A stretch of 64,000 nucleotides of DNA from Andrena cerasifolii (GCF_050908995.1 NC_135120.1:17931433-17995432), one strand, 5' to 3'; counted from the stretch's first letter, positions 1-11,847 are shown. Made by a program: numbers and translations. The notes: generated by a model not told the origin, from the letters alone.

Positions 1-789
1 TCTACGTATAAATAAAAAGATATTGATACGCGAATTAGCTATCAGCATGCATTTTCTTTACATTTCTGGGTACTCATGGAAAAGGGTATTTTATTCGTGA
101 CTCGTCGAATAAACTGATTCATCCGTGGCACTTCAAATAAAGATAAAGCGGTTGATTTTTATTCGACGAGAGATAAAGATTAAGTCTCTTTTATTTGATA
201 CGTTATTTAAATAATTCTTTATTTAGATAATGCTCAATTCTGCAAAAACAGTATTAGAGGAAATGCGGCAACAGCACGATACGACTCCCAATACGTATCG
301 GCAGCTCCTACGGGCGGTATTCACAGTCGCTTCTTAAGCTTAAGATCACCTTTAAGCATTAAGCATCCTCTAGACATCTTCCAGAGCAGTAGATGATGCC
401 TAATGCTTAAGGTGATCTTAAGAATAAGTAACGACTGTGAATACCGCCCTATGTCTTTCCTACATTTATCGGCAAGCTCGGATTTTCCACTGGTGCTGGT
501 GCTACGTGGCTCGAATATATACCATCAGCGCTGCTGACGGAGAATTGTGTCCACAGCACACAATTCATAAATTCATTATTAGGACAGTGTTTATTAGCGT
601 TTAAACGCACCAGACCACCCTGCATGGATGTCTACTGGAGGCAACTACAACCGCAAAAACATCTTTCTTGTCGATTCCCGGACGAAAGTTGAAAAATACG
701 GTATGTTTGCTACATCGCGAATACGTACACCCTTTTCTTAGCTTACGGGAGCGTACGCTCACACCTCGAGGCCCAGTGAGACGGCACTC
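1..789. other. 3' flank of the ODF3-like gene
   Basis: No gene is seen here. It holds the inverted-repeat element at 311-450 and, at 590-595, a TTTATT (AATAAA on the minus strand) that could be the polyadenylation signal of the ODF3-like gene about 200 bp after its stop. Confidence 0.4.
311..450. mobile_element. Hairpin-forming inverted-repeat element
   Basis: The left arm (311-371) starts GGGCGGTATTCACAGTCG and the right arm (395-450) ends CGACTGTGAATACCGCCC. The arms are about 55 bp with few mismatches around a loop of about 25 bp. Size and structure fit a MITE. TA next to both ends hints at a Tc1/mariner-like origin, but this is weak. Confidence 0.55.
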
Positions 790-3700
790 TTAATCACCGC
801 CATCAGCTGGGATATCGTTGGGCCTATGCAAGTACTTTCTGTTACCATAACTGACATAAGGTTTATGTTCCAAATTTAATATTTTCTCTGGATGATAATC
901 AGCAGGGCCTACCGAAGCAATCAAAACATTAGTTCTCATCTCTACAGATTGTTAAACCTATACCGACTGTATTTCCAGAATAACTAATTCCAGTAGCAGT
1001 CCAAATAAATTCACCTGGATTGTCATTGGCCTTTTCCGGCGACCCCCTCCCAGTTAAACTATACCGAGGCGCTCTATCAAAATTTACTTTCTCAGGACTG
1101 TACGCTCCGGGTGCTTCAACAGAAATAAAATTCAACCTGGTAAGAATAGGGTAAATGTGCTCCGAGACATGTTAAGCTTAAAAATTCACCTGGATTGTCA
1201 TTGGCCTTTTCCGGCGTCCCCTTTCCAGTTAAACTATATTCAGGTGCTCTATCAAAATTTACATTCTCAGGACTGTAGGTCCCAGGCCCTTTAACATAAA
1301 TCAAATTCAATTTGGTAAGCATAGACTAAACGCGCTTCGACACACGATAAGCTTAAAGATTCACCTGGATTGTTGTTCGGTTTCTCCTGCATCCCTTTTC
1401 CCGTTAAACTATATTGAGGCCCTCTATCTGAATTTACTTTCTCGGGACTGTACGTTCCGGGCGCTACCATGAAATTAAATATCAAATGTTAAAGGCAGTA
1501 ACAACTAAATGATAAAGTAGCCAATTAAAATAGTAACAAGTCTATAAGAAATAATAAGCGTTTACACTGACCTGGATTGTCGTTCGGTTTCTCAGATGGC
1601 CCTCTACCAGTAAAACTATACTCAGGACCTTTATGCAAGTTCACTTTCTCTGGACAATAATCTCCCGGTGCTACAAAATTGTTTTCGTGTTATTTACATT
1701 TACCGAAATGATAAAATGAAATTTAAACTCACCAAAAGACATTTCCGCTATAATGCAGTTATTATTTAAATGGCTTGGGAGGGGGGGAGGGGGAGAAGTT
1801 TCTATTCTTTATCTGCTTAAATCTTTATTTGCTGTGCAGTTCTTGACTCGTCCATATAAATTATGAACTGTCAACCAGTCAACTGCGTGACACTGCGTCG
1901 CCGGAGTGTCAACGGCGGGGAGAGGGTACACGCCACGCATGCGCGTGATGATGCCGTAACGTCAAACCAATGGACGCCAAGGTCGCCAAGATAGGTGTTG
2001 ACACTGCTGACTCCAAATCAATCGACGCCAAGGTTTGTTTTCCTCCGCCCGGAGACACTCCGGTAACCTATTTCCCAGTGACGCTGCACATGACATTTTA
2101 GGAGACTCCAAAAACTATGCCGGTTTTTGCAAAATTACACTTTTATAGTATTTCTCATTTAATCTAGATCTTCGTTTTACAAAAATCGAGAAAGGTACAT
2201 CTATTGAATGTATGTACAAAGTTTGAAGTAAATGGGATGAATGGTTTTTGAGATATCATACTAACCAACTCGACAAACATCGTTTTGAGAAAGACGCTTT
2301 TAAAGTTTTAGGTACTGTTATTTTTTAATAAATTTTTTTTTAAATGTTGCCTAAATACGTACATATATAAATATGCCGCTCCTTCTCAGGCTGTCAAAGT
2401 AGGGAGACCCTTAAACCTTAACCCGACGGGAGGCGCACTCCATATTGTAACTCAGGTTGTCGCTACCGGGTCAAAAATACCCAAAATTGAAACGTAAAAA
2501 ACCACGGTTTCAGAATATTTTTTTTTAACTTTGTAATTTTCATGTTAAAGTACAGTGCTTTAAGACTCAAACAAAATTGATGAAATATCTTAAAATCTTT
2601 ATTAAAGTTCTTTAAAAAATTGTAACAAAAACTCAAACAGTCTTCATATTTTCGCAACTAGCGCCTCTGTGGTAAATGTTACCCAGTAGCGCCTCCCGCC
2701 GAGTTAAATAATAACTGCATTATACCGGAAATGGCTTCTGGTGTGTTTAAATATTTTTTCCAAGATCTGCATGAAAACTATTACCACTTCGGTAAATGTA
2801 AACACGAGAAGAATTTTTTAAATTTAAAAAAAAAATGAGTATTTCAAATGTCATTCAATTTCAAACATTTTTTGCGCTGAATTTGTGCTTGCCTAAGGCA
2901 ACTTCCGCGCACTATTCCATTTCGAGTTTAAAAAAAAATTGGAATTCGACCCACTCTAGTACACATAACTGGGGCCACTTCAACAATTTTAAATTCTATT
3001 GCATGTAATCAGGGCCTTCTCTATAAAGGGGCCCGGATGCAAGAAATATTTTGGGACCCTACACGATTTCTCCGCGGTAAAAAATCATAACATCTTTTCA
3101 CGAAAAAAGGATAATAACAACAATAAAGAAAAGAAAATAAAAGAAATTAGCATTAAGATATTTAAATGTATGACTTTCTATTGCCATATCATTAATAATA
3201 GTAGATTGTAATATTAGAAATTATATTCCAATTTCTTTTTCTGTGCTGCATGTACCCGGTGCTGCGATTGAAATATTCCACAGAGGGATCACTTATAGGG
3301 CTGTATCAGTCGAGGAGCTTATTAAAATGAATGTAAAAAAAGAATAACATACCAGGGGTGTTGCCAGGTATCTCTGCACGACCCTTTCCCGTAAGACTGT
3401 ATTGAGGACCTTTGTCCAAATTGAATTTTTCAGGACTATAGGTGCCGGGCGCTACAAAATTAAATAACCATGTGCTGTGTGTGTTATTACTCAATTATTT
3501 TATCACTCTGGTGACTGATAATACAAAACTTGGAACCCATATCTGGTGTTTACTTGGAATTTGAAACAGACATGTATACAGGGGCGGATCTGTGTGTAGG
3601 CAAAGTAGGCTGCAGCGAAAGAAAGTGGGAAAGGTTTAAACACAGAAGCTTCAGACAACTTTAAAAGCAATTCACTACTTTTTCATATAGCGAACTAGCT

Positions 3701-6700
3701 TATTGAATTAATTTTGAAATTGTCTCGACTCTTTTAAATTAAAATATTTGATGATATTTCACGGGAAGGGAGGCAGACTGTTTAGCCTAGAGGCGCTAAA
3801 TCTCCAAATCCGCCCCTGCATGTATATTGTGTTCTTTATTTTTTAAAAAATGCCAGAGATATTAAAACGACTAGCAGCAGCGATTCGGTCAGCAGAGTGT
3901 TACCAATGTGTATGTATTAATATTAACCTGGGGTATCGCTTGGCTTCTCGAGAAGTGGCCTAAGTCCGAAGCTGAACTGCGGCGTATTGTCCAATCTTAC
4001 CTTTTCTGGGCAGTAAGTCCCGGGTGCTGATGCAATAGAGGGAACATTGGTTAATTGGTTAATAAATATAATTACCCTGGCGTTCTATGGGGTGATCCAC
4101 TTTCCTTGATCACCTTATGGTATAGGTTTTCCTATACGCGCCTGGACGCAGCGTTAAGAAACTCAAAGTCGATTTTCTTGAAAATGAAACGCGATATCAA
4201 AAATGTTACTGTTTCTTTTCGACTTATTACAAGTAAATAAGTGGAGAAAAAGGAATACAATTTGTCGATATTGCGCTTCATTCTCGCGAAAATCGGCTTT
4301 GAAGTACTTGACGTTGCGTCGGTGAGACCAAAGTAAGTGAACGACCCCGTATACCTGATCTAATCGCTTGTACTCTTTATCATTCAGCTGGAGTAATCCA
4401 GAAACATTCTACGAACGTTAATATTCCGAGCATTTCATAACGTAACTCAAGTAAACATCTCGAGTGCAAGCTGTTACACATGCAATAAAACGCAATTACT
4501 TGCTCCAAGCACTGTCCATCTACTGCGCTCTACTTGCAAAGGTATTAACAGTCTACTAGAAAGAGGAAGTCGAAGGAGCCAGAGATGCAAAATTAATCGT
4601 TTACCAAGCTACACTTGCGAAAAGTAAAATAAAAAGCTGGTTACGTATATAACTACAGGGGTACAACATTAGGATTCGTTGTATATAAGTTTGATCGAAT
4701 ACCTAAGGTTTAATAAATCTTATTCTTCAAGGATCGACTCTCCTTCTTAGGCAATCGCTAACTAATGATCAGTTGTATAGGGGCTCCTTCCTAAGGCAGC
4801 GTTCTCTCGTCACGATACGTTTACGTTTTACAATCTATCGACGGAAAGTCATTGCCGAAGATACTTATTACGCGCGGCGAGCGCGTTTCATCTAGGGTTA
4901 GAGAAGAAGTAATTAAAACAGCTCCGACCGACTTTCATCGCGGCTACCAATAATCCTCGCAGAGTCAACTAAAGTGGTTCGCTTTTTAGGTTCACCGAGG
5001 ATTACCTTTGCTTGTTAAGGCTACGATTAGTCGTTTATCGATTAGTGGGATAGAAGAAAAGGTAGATTCGCATGGCTGCAAGTCTTATCGTGGTTTTGTA
5101 GTTACCAGGAATTTCGCTCGGTTTCTCCAGTACAGCTTTCAAGCCGAAGCTGTACTCGGGTGCTTTGTCGAGATACACCTTTTCGGTGCAATAGTCGCTC
5201 GGTGCTACGATTAAGATTCAATTATCGAACAATTTGGATCAGTAACGAGTACGGGCATGGCTCGAGATAAATGCCACGCGGAACGGTCGCCAAAGTGGTG
5301 AAAAGAAACAGGAAACACAACAGAAGTTTCATTTAGAACTTACCTCAAGCTTGCCTCAAGCTTGCGAAGGTAAATGATTTTTCGAAAATTTAATACTGTG
5401 ACCCTAAAACGATCTTGGCATAGTAATGTCTTTCTTTTATTAATAACAGATACTGAATGGAAAGTAAGAGAAATCAGTTCTGACGTGTTTCTCCGTATCT
5501 CTCAACAATTAGAAGCAACACGTAGGAACAGTTACCTATTCCGCGCAATGTTTATCTCGAGACATTCTTTAGATAACGACGACTGACGCAACAAATTCAG
5601 GTTCCTTAACGGAGATATTCTTTTCCCTTAAATCGTAGGTACACTTTCTGTTGCGAATATAGAAACGCAAGTACGCGGAACGTGTGCTCACCAGGCGTGC
5701 AGCTGATCTTCTCAGTCTGGGTTTTAATGCCGAACGAGTATTTCGGCGAGTTGTCTAGAATGATTTTTTCAGCCTTCTCTGGATTGTAGTCACCAGGTGC
5801 CGGTGTCAATTCCTGTTTCGTGGATTTCGCGCGGCCGTGCAGAGACGACGCTGGTGCTGCGTCTTTTCCTGCAGGAAAAGAAGAATGATCCATGCAATGT
5901 GCGTCTGGTCGGTTCTAACATGAGAGCAGAGGGTGTAACTCTGATAAAACCGATTCGAGCCGTTTAATGATACCATACGTAAATAGTTACGTTATTAAAA
6001 ATAGAGTGCATCGAATCGGTGGAAACGCGAGGAGCTTCTCAGAAGCGCATAAATTATTAAATGGAAAGTGAAGGAATTTCGTGAATGACGCCCATTAGGA
6101 GGCCTACATTCTTGTAGTGTATTACCGCTCTGGAGTTTGATCGATACTTCATCTGTATGGCGGAATGACGCTGCTCGCAGCATTCGCTTCGCGTTATCAC
6201 TTTAAATAAATCCCCTACATAGCTTCTAAGACGTCGATACATTTCTACTTTACGATAACTCTGTAATTAGCGTCTTCACCTTTTGCGCTCAGTCCAGAAA
6301 CGTTGTACTGGCCAGGTCCTGGGCCGGGGCTGTCGTTCTTCGCCGAGTGCCTAAAAGATTTTAAACAAATTTAGTTCAATCGGTCGATAGTATGCCCGAA
6401 TACATTCTAATGGTACTCGCAAGCTACGTTTACTTAATCCTGCAATTATTGGGCTCGAAACGAAGGGAAGATTAGGTGCGTTTCTGAAGGATTCAAAAGG
6501 CTAAGGAATGTAAAGTGATCATTGCAAATGAATGATTACTCAGACAGCTTTGTTGCTTAAGGATACGTTCTCGTGTAATCCCTTCAAACATTTAAGATGT
6601 TTTTTTTAAAGAAAATTGTAACACGTAGGTGTTTTGGTAGTAAGTCTTTTTGATATTGATTTATACATATTTTAAGATAAGAAAAGAAATATATGTATGT

Positions 6701-7123
6701 TACAGTCTTTATGTTGTAATATGTTAATTGAAATCTAATGCTTCGACAATACAGTTGCAGTTCCTTCGTTCTATTGGACTACTTATATTTATTATAAATT
6801 TATTTTCAACTTCCCATCTTCGAAATTTCGATACAGGATTATCGACTTTAAGAAAGTATGCTCGCTGTACCTGCTGCCGAAAGAAAAGGCGGGTGCTCTG
6901 CCTCGCTTCGAGTCCGTCGCGGTTTTCCCTGAAAGTTCGAGACACGTTTGATACTTATGAATCTTAACGAGCAAACAACGCAAACATGCAATGCCACTGC
7001 AGTTTTACATTTACCAATTAGTGGCGGCAGAGTGACGCAGGCAGGACCTGGGCTGCTGTACTCAGCAGCAATGGGACCACGTCTCTTCGTCGGCGTCCAT
7101 GATCTTTGAGTCATACCACCCAT
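790..7123 (-). CDS. ODF3: Outer dense fiber protein 3 (CIMAP1/ODF3) family, sperm-tail PG-rich repeat protein
   Basis: Twelve exons read on the minus strand: 7015-7123, 6871-6928, 6280-6350, 5692-5868, 5106-5204, 3928-4026, 3353-3451, 1572-1670, 1365-1463, 1190-1288, 1015-1113 and 790-908. Joined they give 1227 bp, 408 residues, with a TAA stop. The N-terminus carries the family signature RRGPI..EYSSPGP, followed by APAFSFG and SPGPGPGQYNV segments as in ODF3. The C-terminal two thirds is a run of repeats of the form APGxYxPEKVxxDxxPxYSxxG...NPG. Family members are structural proteins of the sperm flagellum (outer dense fibres or axonemal microtubule lumen). Vertebrate ODF3 is about 254 residues, so this protein is expanded by extra repeats. 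All boundaries are GT-AG and phases match throughout. An acceptor (TTTTTTAAG) lies 25 bp before the chosen ATG, which suggests an upstream non-coding exon. Confidence 0.85.
1015..1463 (-). repeat. Tandem 175-bp exon-plus-intron repeat inside the ODF3-like gene
   Basis: Exons at 1015-1113, 1190-1288 and 1365-1463 start exactly 175 bp apart. Each has 99 bp, and the two introns between them are both 76 bp. The two introns are also alike in sequence (both start GTGAAT.TTTAAGCTTA and share a TTACCA..TTGAATTT block). Exon and intron were therefore copied together, recently compared with the other repeat exons. Each exon is phase 1 at both ends, so gain or loss of a unit keeps the frame. Confidence 0.85.
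1777..1793 (+). other. G-rich tract, possible G-quadruplex
   Basis: Runs of 3, 7 and 5 guanines separated by single adenines, in the intron between the exons at 1572-1670 and 3353-3451. The runs could fold as a quadruplex. No function is implied. Confidence 0.3.
2418..2707. mobile_element. TTAA-bounded MITE (piggyBac-like ends)
   Basis: The segment begins TTAACCCGACGGGAGGCGC and ends with the inverted form, GCGCCTCCCGCCGAGTTAA, allowing two mismatches. TTAA stands at both borders, as expected for piggyBac-type insertion. It is 290 bp with no coding capacity, inside an ODF3-like intron. Confidence 0.6.
3222..3264 (-). pseudogene. Decayed relic of a PG-rich repeat exon
   Basis: On the minus strand a CGCAG acceptor is followed by sequence reading APGTCSTEKEIGI and then a stop. 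This matches the start of the intact 99-bp exons (G|CA CCG GG. .. TG. .CA GAG AA.). The rest of the exon and its donor are not recognisable. It lies just after the intact exon at 3353-3451 in transcript order, so the gene once had at least one more unit. Confidence 0.5.
3579..3818. mobile_element. hAT-type MITE, copy 1 (8-bp target duplication)
   Basis: The ends are CAGGGGCGGAT and ATCCGCCCCTG. It is flanked by a perfect 8-bp direct repeat, catgtata, at 3571-3578 and 3819-3826. CAGNG termini and 8-bp duplications are hallmarks of the hAT superfamily. It is 240 bp, non-coding, in an intron of the ODF3-like gene. A second copy is at 43190-43416. Confidence 0.8.
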
Positions 7124-7226
7124 TTTCCTCTCACGATACAACTTTATCCTTAAAAAAGAAATCTAACTTTTAACAACGATTTAATTAGAGCTTAATCTAG
7201 ATTAAGGAAGCTCGTTATTAAGCGGC

Positions 7227-7859
7227 TTAAAGGGGCATTCTACCGTGGTGGTAGAACAGTGCAAAAATCGGCACAGCAAGGCTAATTTGAGGAACTGTTT
7301 GCAAAACTTTAAACGCGTTTTTCTCAAAACGGTGTTTCAGAATAGCGGTTGCCACGATATCTGAAATTCTACTAGACCAATCGGGCCCATCAGCAGATGT
7401 GTCGCTATCGTCCCTAGTAGAATTAGCTCAAAATATTTTTCTTTTCTAATTTTTGTTTAATTTTATAGCCGGAAGGAGACGAAGGAACATCGCAAAAGTC
7501 GGCACTTCATGTTCAAATTGCAGCCATTTTAAGAATTTTTGAAATTTCAATGCAAATCTGCTACCGGCGATAGTCATGCCCGAAGAATTTAAGAATCCTT
7601 TGGGTTTTTTGTTTCAGATCAACAGAACGATCAGAATCGTGGTAACAAATGGAGCAACTTTTTTTTAAGGTGGTCGTCTCTCATGGGCTGTTGCGCCATC
7701 TTTATTGCACATTTTCAACGAAAAATAAAATGTATTTATAGTTTAAGATTTAATGAATATGCAGTAAAAATTTCAGTATAAAACTCTTTTATTGAGTCCA
7801 TAAAAAAATTCCTGAAAAAAGTTTAAAAAATCGCATGTCACAGTAGAATACCCCCTTAA
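7227..7859. mobile_element. TTAA-bounded MITE with GGGG-type ends
   Basis: Left end TTAAAGGGGCATTCTACC; right end, inverted, TTAAGGGGGTATTCTACTG. The TTAA pair is at 7227-7230 and 7856-7859. It is 633 bp with no credible gene. The interior block around 7305-7340 (AACGCGTTTTTCTCAAAAC) also occurs inverted in the element at 55243-55981. It lies just upstream of the first coding exon of the ODF3-like gene, probably in its 5' intron. Confidence 0.65.
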
Positions 7860-7889
7860 TTAGCTCGCGAACGGTCTCCCATAATGACT

Positions 7890-8323
7890 AACAAGGGAAC
7901 ATCCCGAACCCGGAAATTCGAAAAAATCTGAAACTTTGTGAATATGTAAGGAATTTCCTCCTGATTACAACGCAATTTTTGTTTGCTGCCCAAATTAACT
8001 CTAAGGGGATGTAACTGACTCCTGAAAATCCGGTTATTTTCCGATTTTGTGTTATAACTCATGAAATATAAAATAATTTTTTGCCAAATGAGAGATCTAA
8101 TTAAAACAAGTAACTTTTGTCTTAAAACTTATTTTCTATCTCTTATACTTCGCGAGTTATAAAACAAAATCAGAAAATAGCCGAATATTCAGGGGTTAAT
8201 TCCACCCCCTTCGAGTGAATTTGGGCAGCAAACAAAAATTGCGTTGTAATCAGGAAGAAATCTCCTATGTATTCACAAAGTTTCAGAATTTTTTGAATTT
8301 TCGGGTTCGGGATCTTCCCTTGT
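7890..8323. mobile_element. Foldback element, arms about 180 bp
   Basis: The arms start ACAAGGGAACATCCCGAACC and end, inverted, GGTTCGGGATCTTCCCTTGT. Matching continues inward through AACTTTGTGAATA and ACAACGCAATTTTTGTTTGC blocks to about 8060. Non-coding. Confidence 0.65.
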
Positions 8324-9605
8324 AAGTACTCTGCTGCTCCTTAAGTGAAGGATTAGCCTTTAATTTCTGAACCTTGACGGTGCTCCGCTCTATTCTTAGC
8401 TTGTTCGCCAAGTGCAATTATTGAACTTTCATCGAGAAGAAGATCCGAGAGTTTACTACGCTTTTTTTTCCCTCCCCCTCTACCACTCTCCCTGCGAGAT
8501 AAGAAGAGCTCCTCGGCATTGTGCAACGAACGGTGGCCTCGACAGACGGGCCACAGAAACGACTCACGAGGTACCATATAAGAATATGTCCATGGTGGGT
8601 ATCCAGAATCGCCCACCATTCGGCATTGGACTGAATAAAACATGAATATCACAAATTGTACGGCGTTCAAACAACCCAAACAAATGCAGGTCAAACGGGT
8701 GACTCATGGCCTACTTATAGTATCTGCTTCATACATGCGTAACGTGATCTATAATAATTGCAACTGGAACAATCTCCCAGCAGATTTCGATTATGGAGAT
8801 TTATGTGAATAAATTGCTCCTGTGCTCCAGGATAATATCAGTAAACTAGAATATTAATTTACATCTACAGATCCTAAACAGCCTTGTTAATTCTACTTAC
8901 ATTTGCAAGAAACGTCGAATTAAACTGTTAAAGTATCCAATTAATTATGAAATAAGTGTAATTTTATAACCATTATCTTTTCCGTTCCGAGAGAACTGTT
9001 ATGAAGTACAGTGTATTAAGTGAAACTTTTGTTCCATACATTTCTGTGTAAATAAGAAACTTTTACTTTTTTGAAAGTAGAAAAAAAGTTATAGTTAAAG
9101 AGGAACGTTTATTCTGCGCTGAAGAGATTAAAGTAGTGACAAGACTTGTGACTAACTTTTATATTTCACCCTTAAATATCTGTTCAAAAATTTTATCAAT
9201 GAAATATAAAGTAACTGTTAAAATTGAACTCTTAAAACAGAGTTAAAGTGTTAACGTAGAAAGTTAACTTAAAACAGAAAATAAATCATTTAAAAGTTAA
9301 AAGTTTGATAAATAACTTTGATTTATAAGAGTTAACAGTTTTATTCGACCCCTGGTAGATACCCTTTAGCTGCGGAATCTCTTTGATTGTACTCATTTCG
9401 AGGTGAAACTCAATTTCAAGTAAGACAATAGTCATATGTCTTACCAAAGACATACGTGGTGGCGAACCTTTGGCTAGCTAATGGTACCATTACCAATTGA
9501 TATTAAGAAGTAAGAATTTTTCTACATTTTTTTGAAATTCGAACGCCTAAAATGTCGGATACTATTAGATAGATCTTTCCTCGAATTAAATAGTGGGTAT
9601 ATGTA

Positions 9606-9726
9606 AAGCCGCGTATTCACCTGTGCATTCGGCGCACATTCGGGCCGATCCGCTTGCTGGCGCACCATCAAAGCGTGCATTCGGGTCCGAACAATACCAT
9701 GAAATGCACGGGTGAATACGCGGCTT
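9606..9726. mobile_element. Short hairpin MITE
   Basis: The left arm AGCCGCGTATTCACCTGTGC and right arm GCACGGGTGAATACGCGGCT are nearly perfect inverted repeats. The inside also has paired GTGCATTCG blocks. Total about 121 bp. No clear target duplication was found. Confidence 0.6.
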
Positions 9727-11847
9727 AAGAATAAGTCACTTATACAACGAAGGCAAAAAAGTTGAATGCCACGCGACCGAGTTACGTCTCAGGATTATAC
9801 CTACGACACGTTTCCACGATCATTGAGAATCAATCATTTGATCTCGGGCTTGCCCGATATGGCAAACACAGGGACTCTCGATCGGTCGCATAAACGGAAC
9901 GTCACAGCTATACACATGTAGAACGGGGTTGCCGAGGATAATTAGTAATATAAGATAAAAGTTTGTAAAATGGTTGTAGCTCGCAAGGGAGCTTGGGTAA
10001 CCCGAAAATTCTAAGTTCTTCGAAATTTTAAAATATCAATTATTATTAAGATTAAAACGCAAAAATGTGGATACACTATTTTTTCTTAATAGAAATGAAT
10101 GGCTATTAAATTCATAATAATTAAATGAAACTTTATTATTTTACCTGAATGGAAATCTATTTTGTTTCTAAACACACAAACATATAAATTTCCTACTTTA
10201 TATATTAAAATTATTCTTTTCTACTACTTTTGATTCTTCGAAGCATCTTAGTAGCATTTCTGATTGGCCCATAGTATTTCCAAGTTGGGAATTAGTCGGC
10301 CACCAAAATGCCAACAATAAATGTTACTAGGGCAAAAACACCCCAAAAATAAGAAAGTACACCTTAACCTTCAATTGCGAAACGCAACTCTAGACTATGT
10401 ACAATACATATACTTCTGTTTGTTTACAATGCGTCAGCGTTTGCCCTTGAAAGGCGCTGATTTCGTCTTCCACGAATCGCCCGCTGTATTCACTCTTCTT
10501 TTGGTTATACAGAGTGCGAGCTCGCGTGTCGTGCACACGTGTCTCCTAATCGCCTATCACAAGGCTTTCATCTCCGTATTCGGATAATGAACACTTCTGC
10601 GCGCATCCACCCGTATGCAAATAGGGAATTCACCATTTGCATTCGTCCGTGCATGGTTGCTCCCTATTGTTTGGCACTGTACGAAAAGGACACGCTTTCC
10701 GCAGCCTCTGCTTCATTGTACACACGTACAATGAAAATGGCGAACAGATCTGCCCGGATTGGCGACCAGCGAACCACCCAATTCCATTTTCGTTCGGAAC
10801 TTTCTAAATGGCGGTATTTTGTATTGAAATGGATTCTTAAATTAGATTTCCTTGGGGACAGCGACTTCCTTGAGTTAGACTCACGGAGGATTTAATAATT
10901 TATAGGGTTCGATTATGGACTCAAAGCACAAACGAGTTAGTTAAATTATCGTTATTATCGTTATCTGTCGTAATATCGCGAAACCGATTATTTTTCAGCG
11001 GAGTATCGTTTCTATATTTGTGTTATCAACTGACAGTCGCATGCCAAATTCTCGAGGCAGTTTTTGAAATTATTTCGCAGGAGTGCAGCGCGAAATCGCA
11101 GAATTTGCATATTTAACCGGGTGAATTGCCGATCGTTATCGAATAATGATAGGCAACAAGTGACAAATTACCATTTATGTACATGTGCCTTGGTAACGAT
11201 ACCGGCAGTGAATTCCATTAATACGGAGCGATGACATAATATTTGTGTACAACGCGCTCGATTACTCAGGATTACTCATCGCCGTTTCTTACCGTAAAGG
11301 TGTATGTAATTTAACTGGAAATATCCTTGACGATGACGCGGTAGATTAATCCTAATTTCTGAATGAAAAGTGAAATGCTGTACTGCCTCGATTAAATCAG
11401 ATAATAAGGTGAGATCGTTTTATCTAATTGCCTTGAATGTTATATAAATGAGGATTTCATAAAAAATCCTACAGAATTATAATTTCAGGCACAGTCGGAG
11501 TTGTGAATAATTATACTCCCAACAATACAGAACTTGTATCACAGACTCAATAGTTGCAAGTATATTCATCTGTCGATAATATACCTACAAACTAACTACA
11601 AAAATTCTCTAAATTATAATATGTAGCTAGATTTTACAAATGAAAGTCACCCCGCGTAAGGAAGAATTTATTAAAAGAGTTCAAGACACTTAGTCGTGCA
11701 AGGTATTTCACATTTTACGATGTTAGTTTATGAAACGAATCGCGTCTTATCTTCGCGATTCTAGTAAATCTCTATTATCACAATCGCGAAGGTTAGATTC
11801 CATGTAATTGTTACGTTAATTGAATATAAATATATGTATATCGTTTA

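Noticed and set aside
8353..8694. Minus-strand open frame of 113 residues upstream of the ODF3-like gene
   Set aside because: No PG-rich motif and no donor in phase with the first coding exon. Probably chance.
10539..10895. Open frame of 118 residues on the plus strand
   Set aside because: No recognisable domain, no splice partners, no start context, and composition typical of non-coding DNA. Treated as chance.
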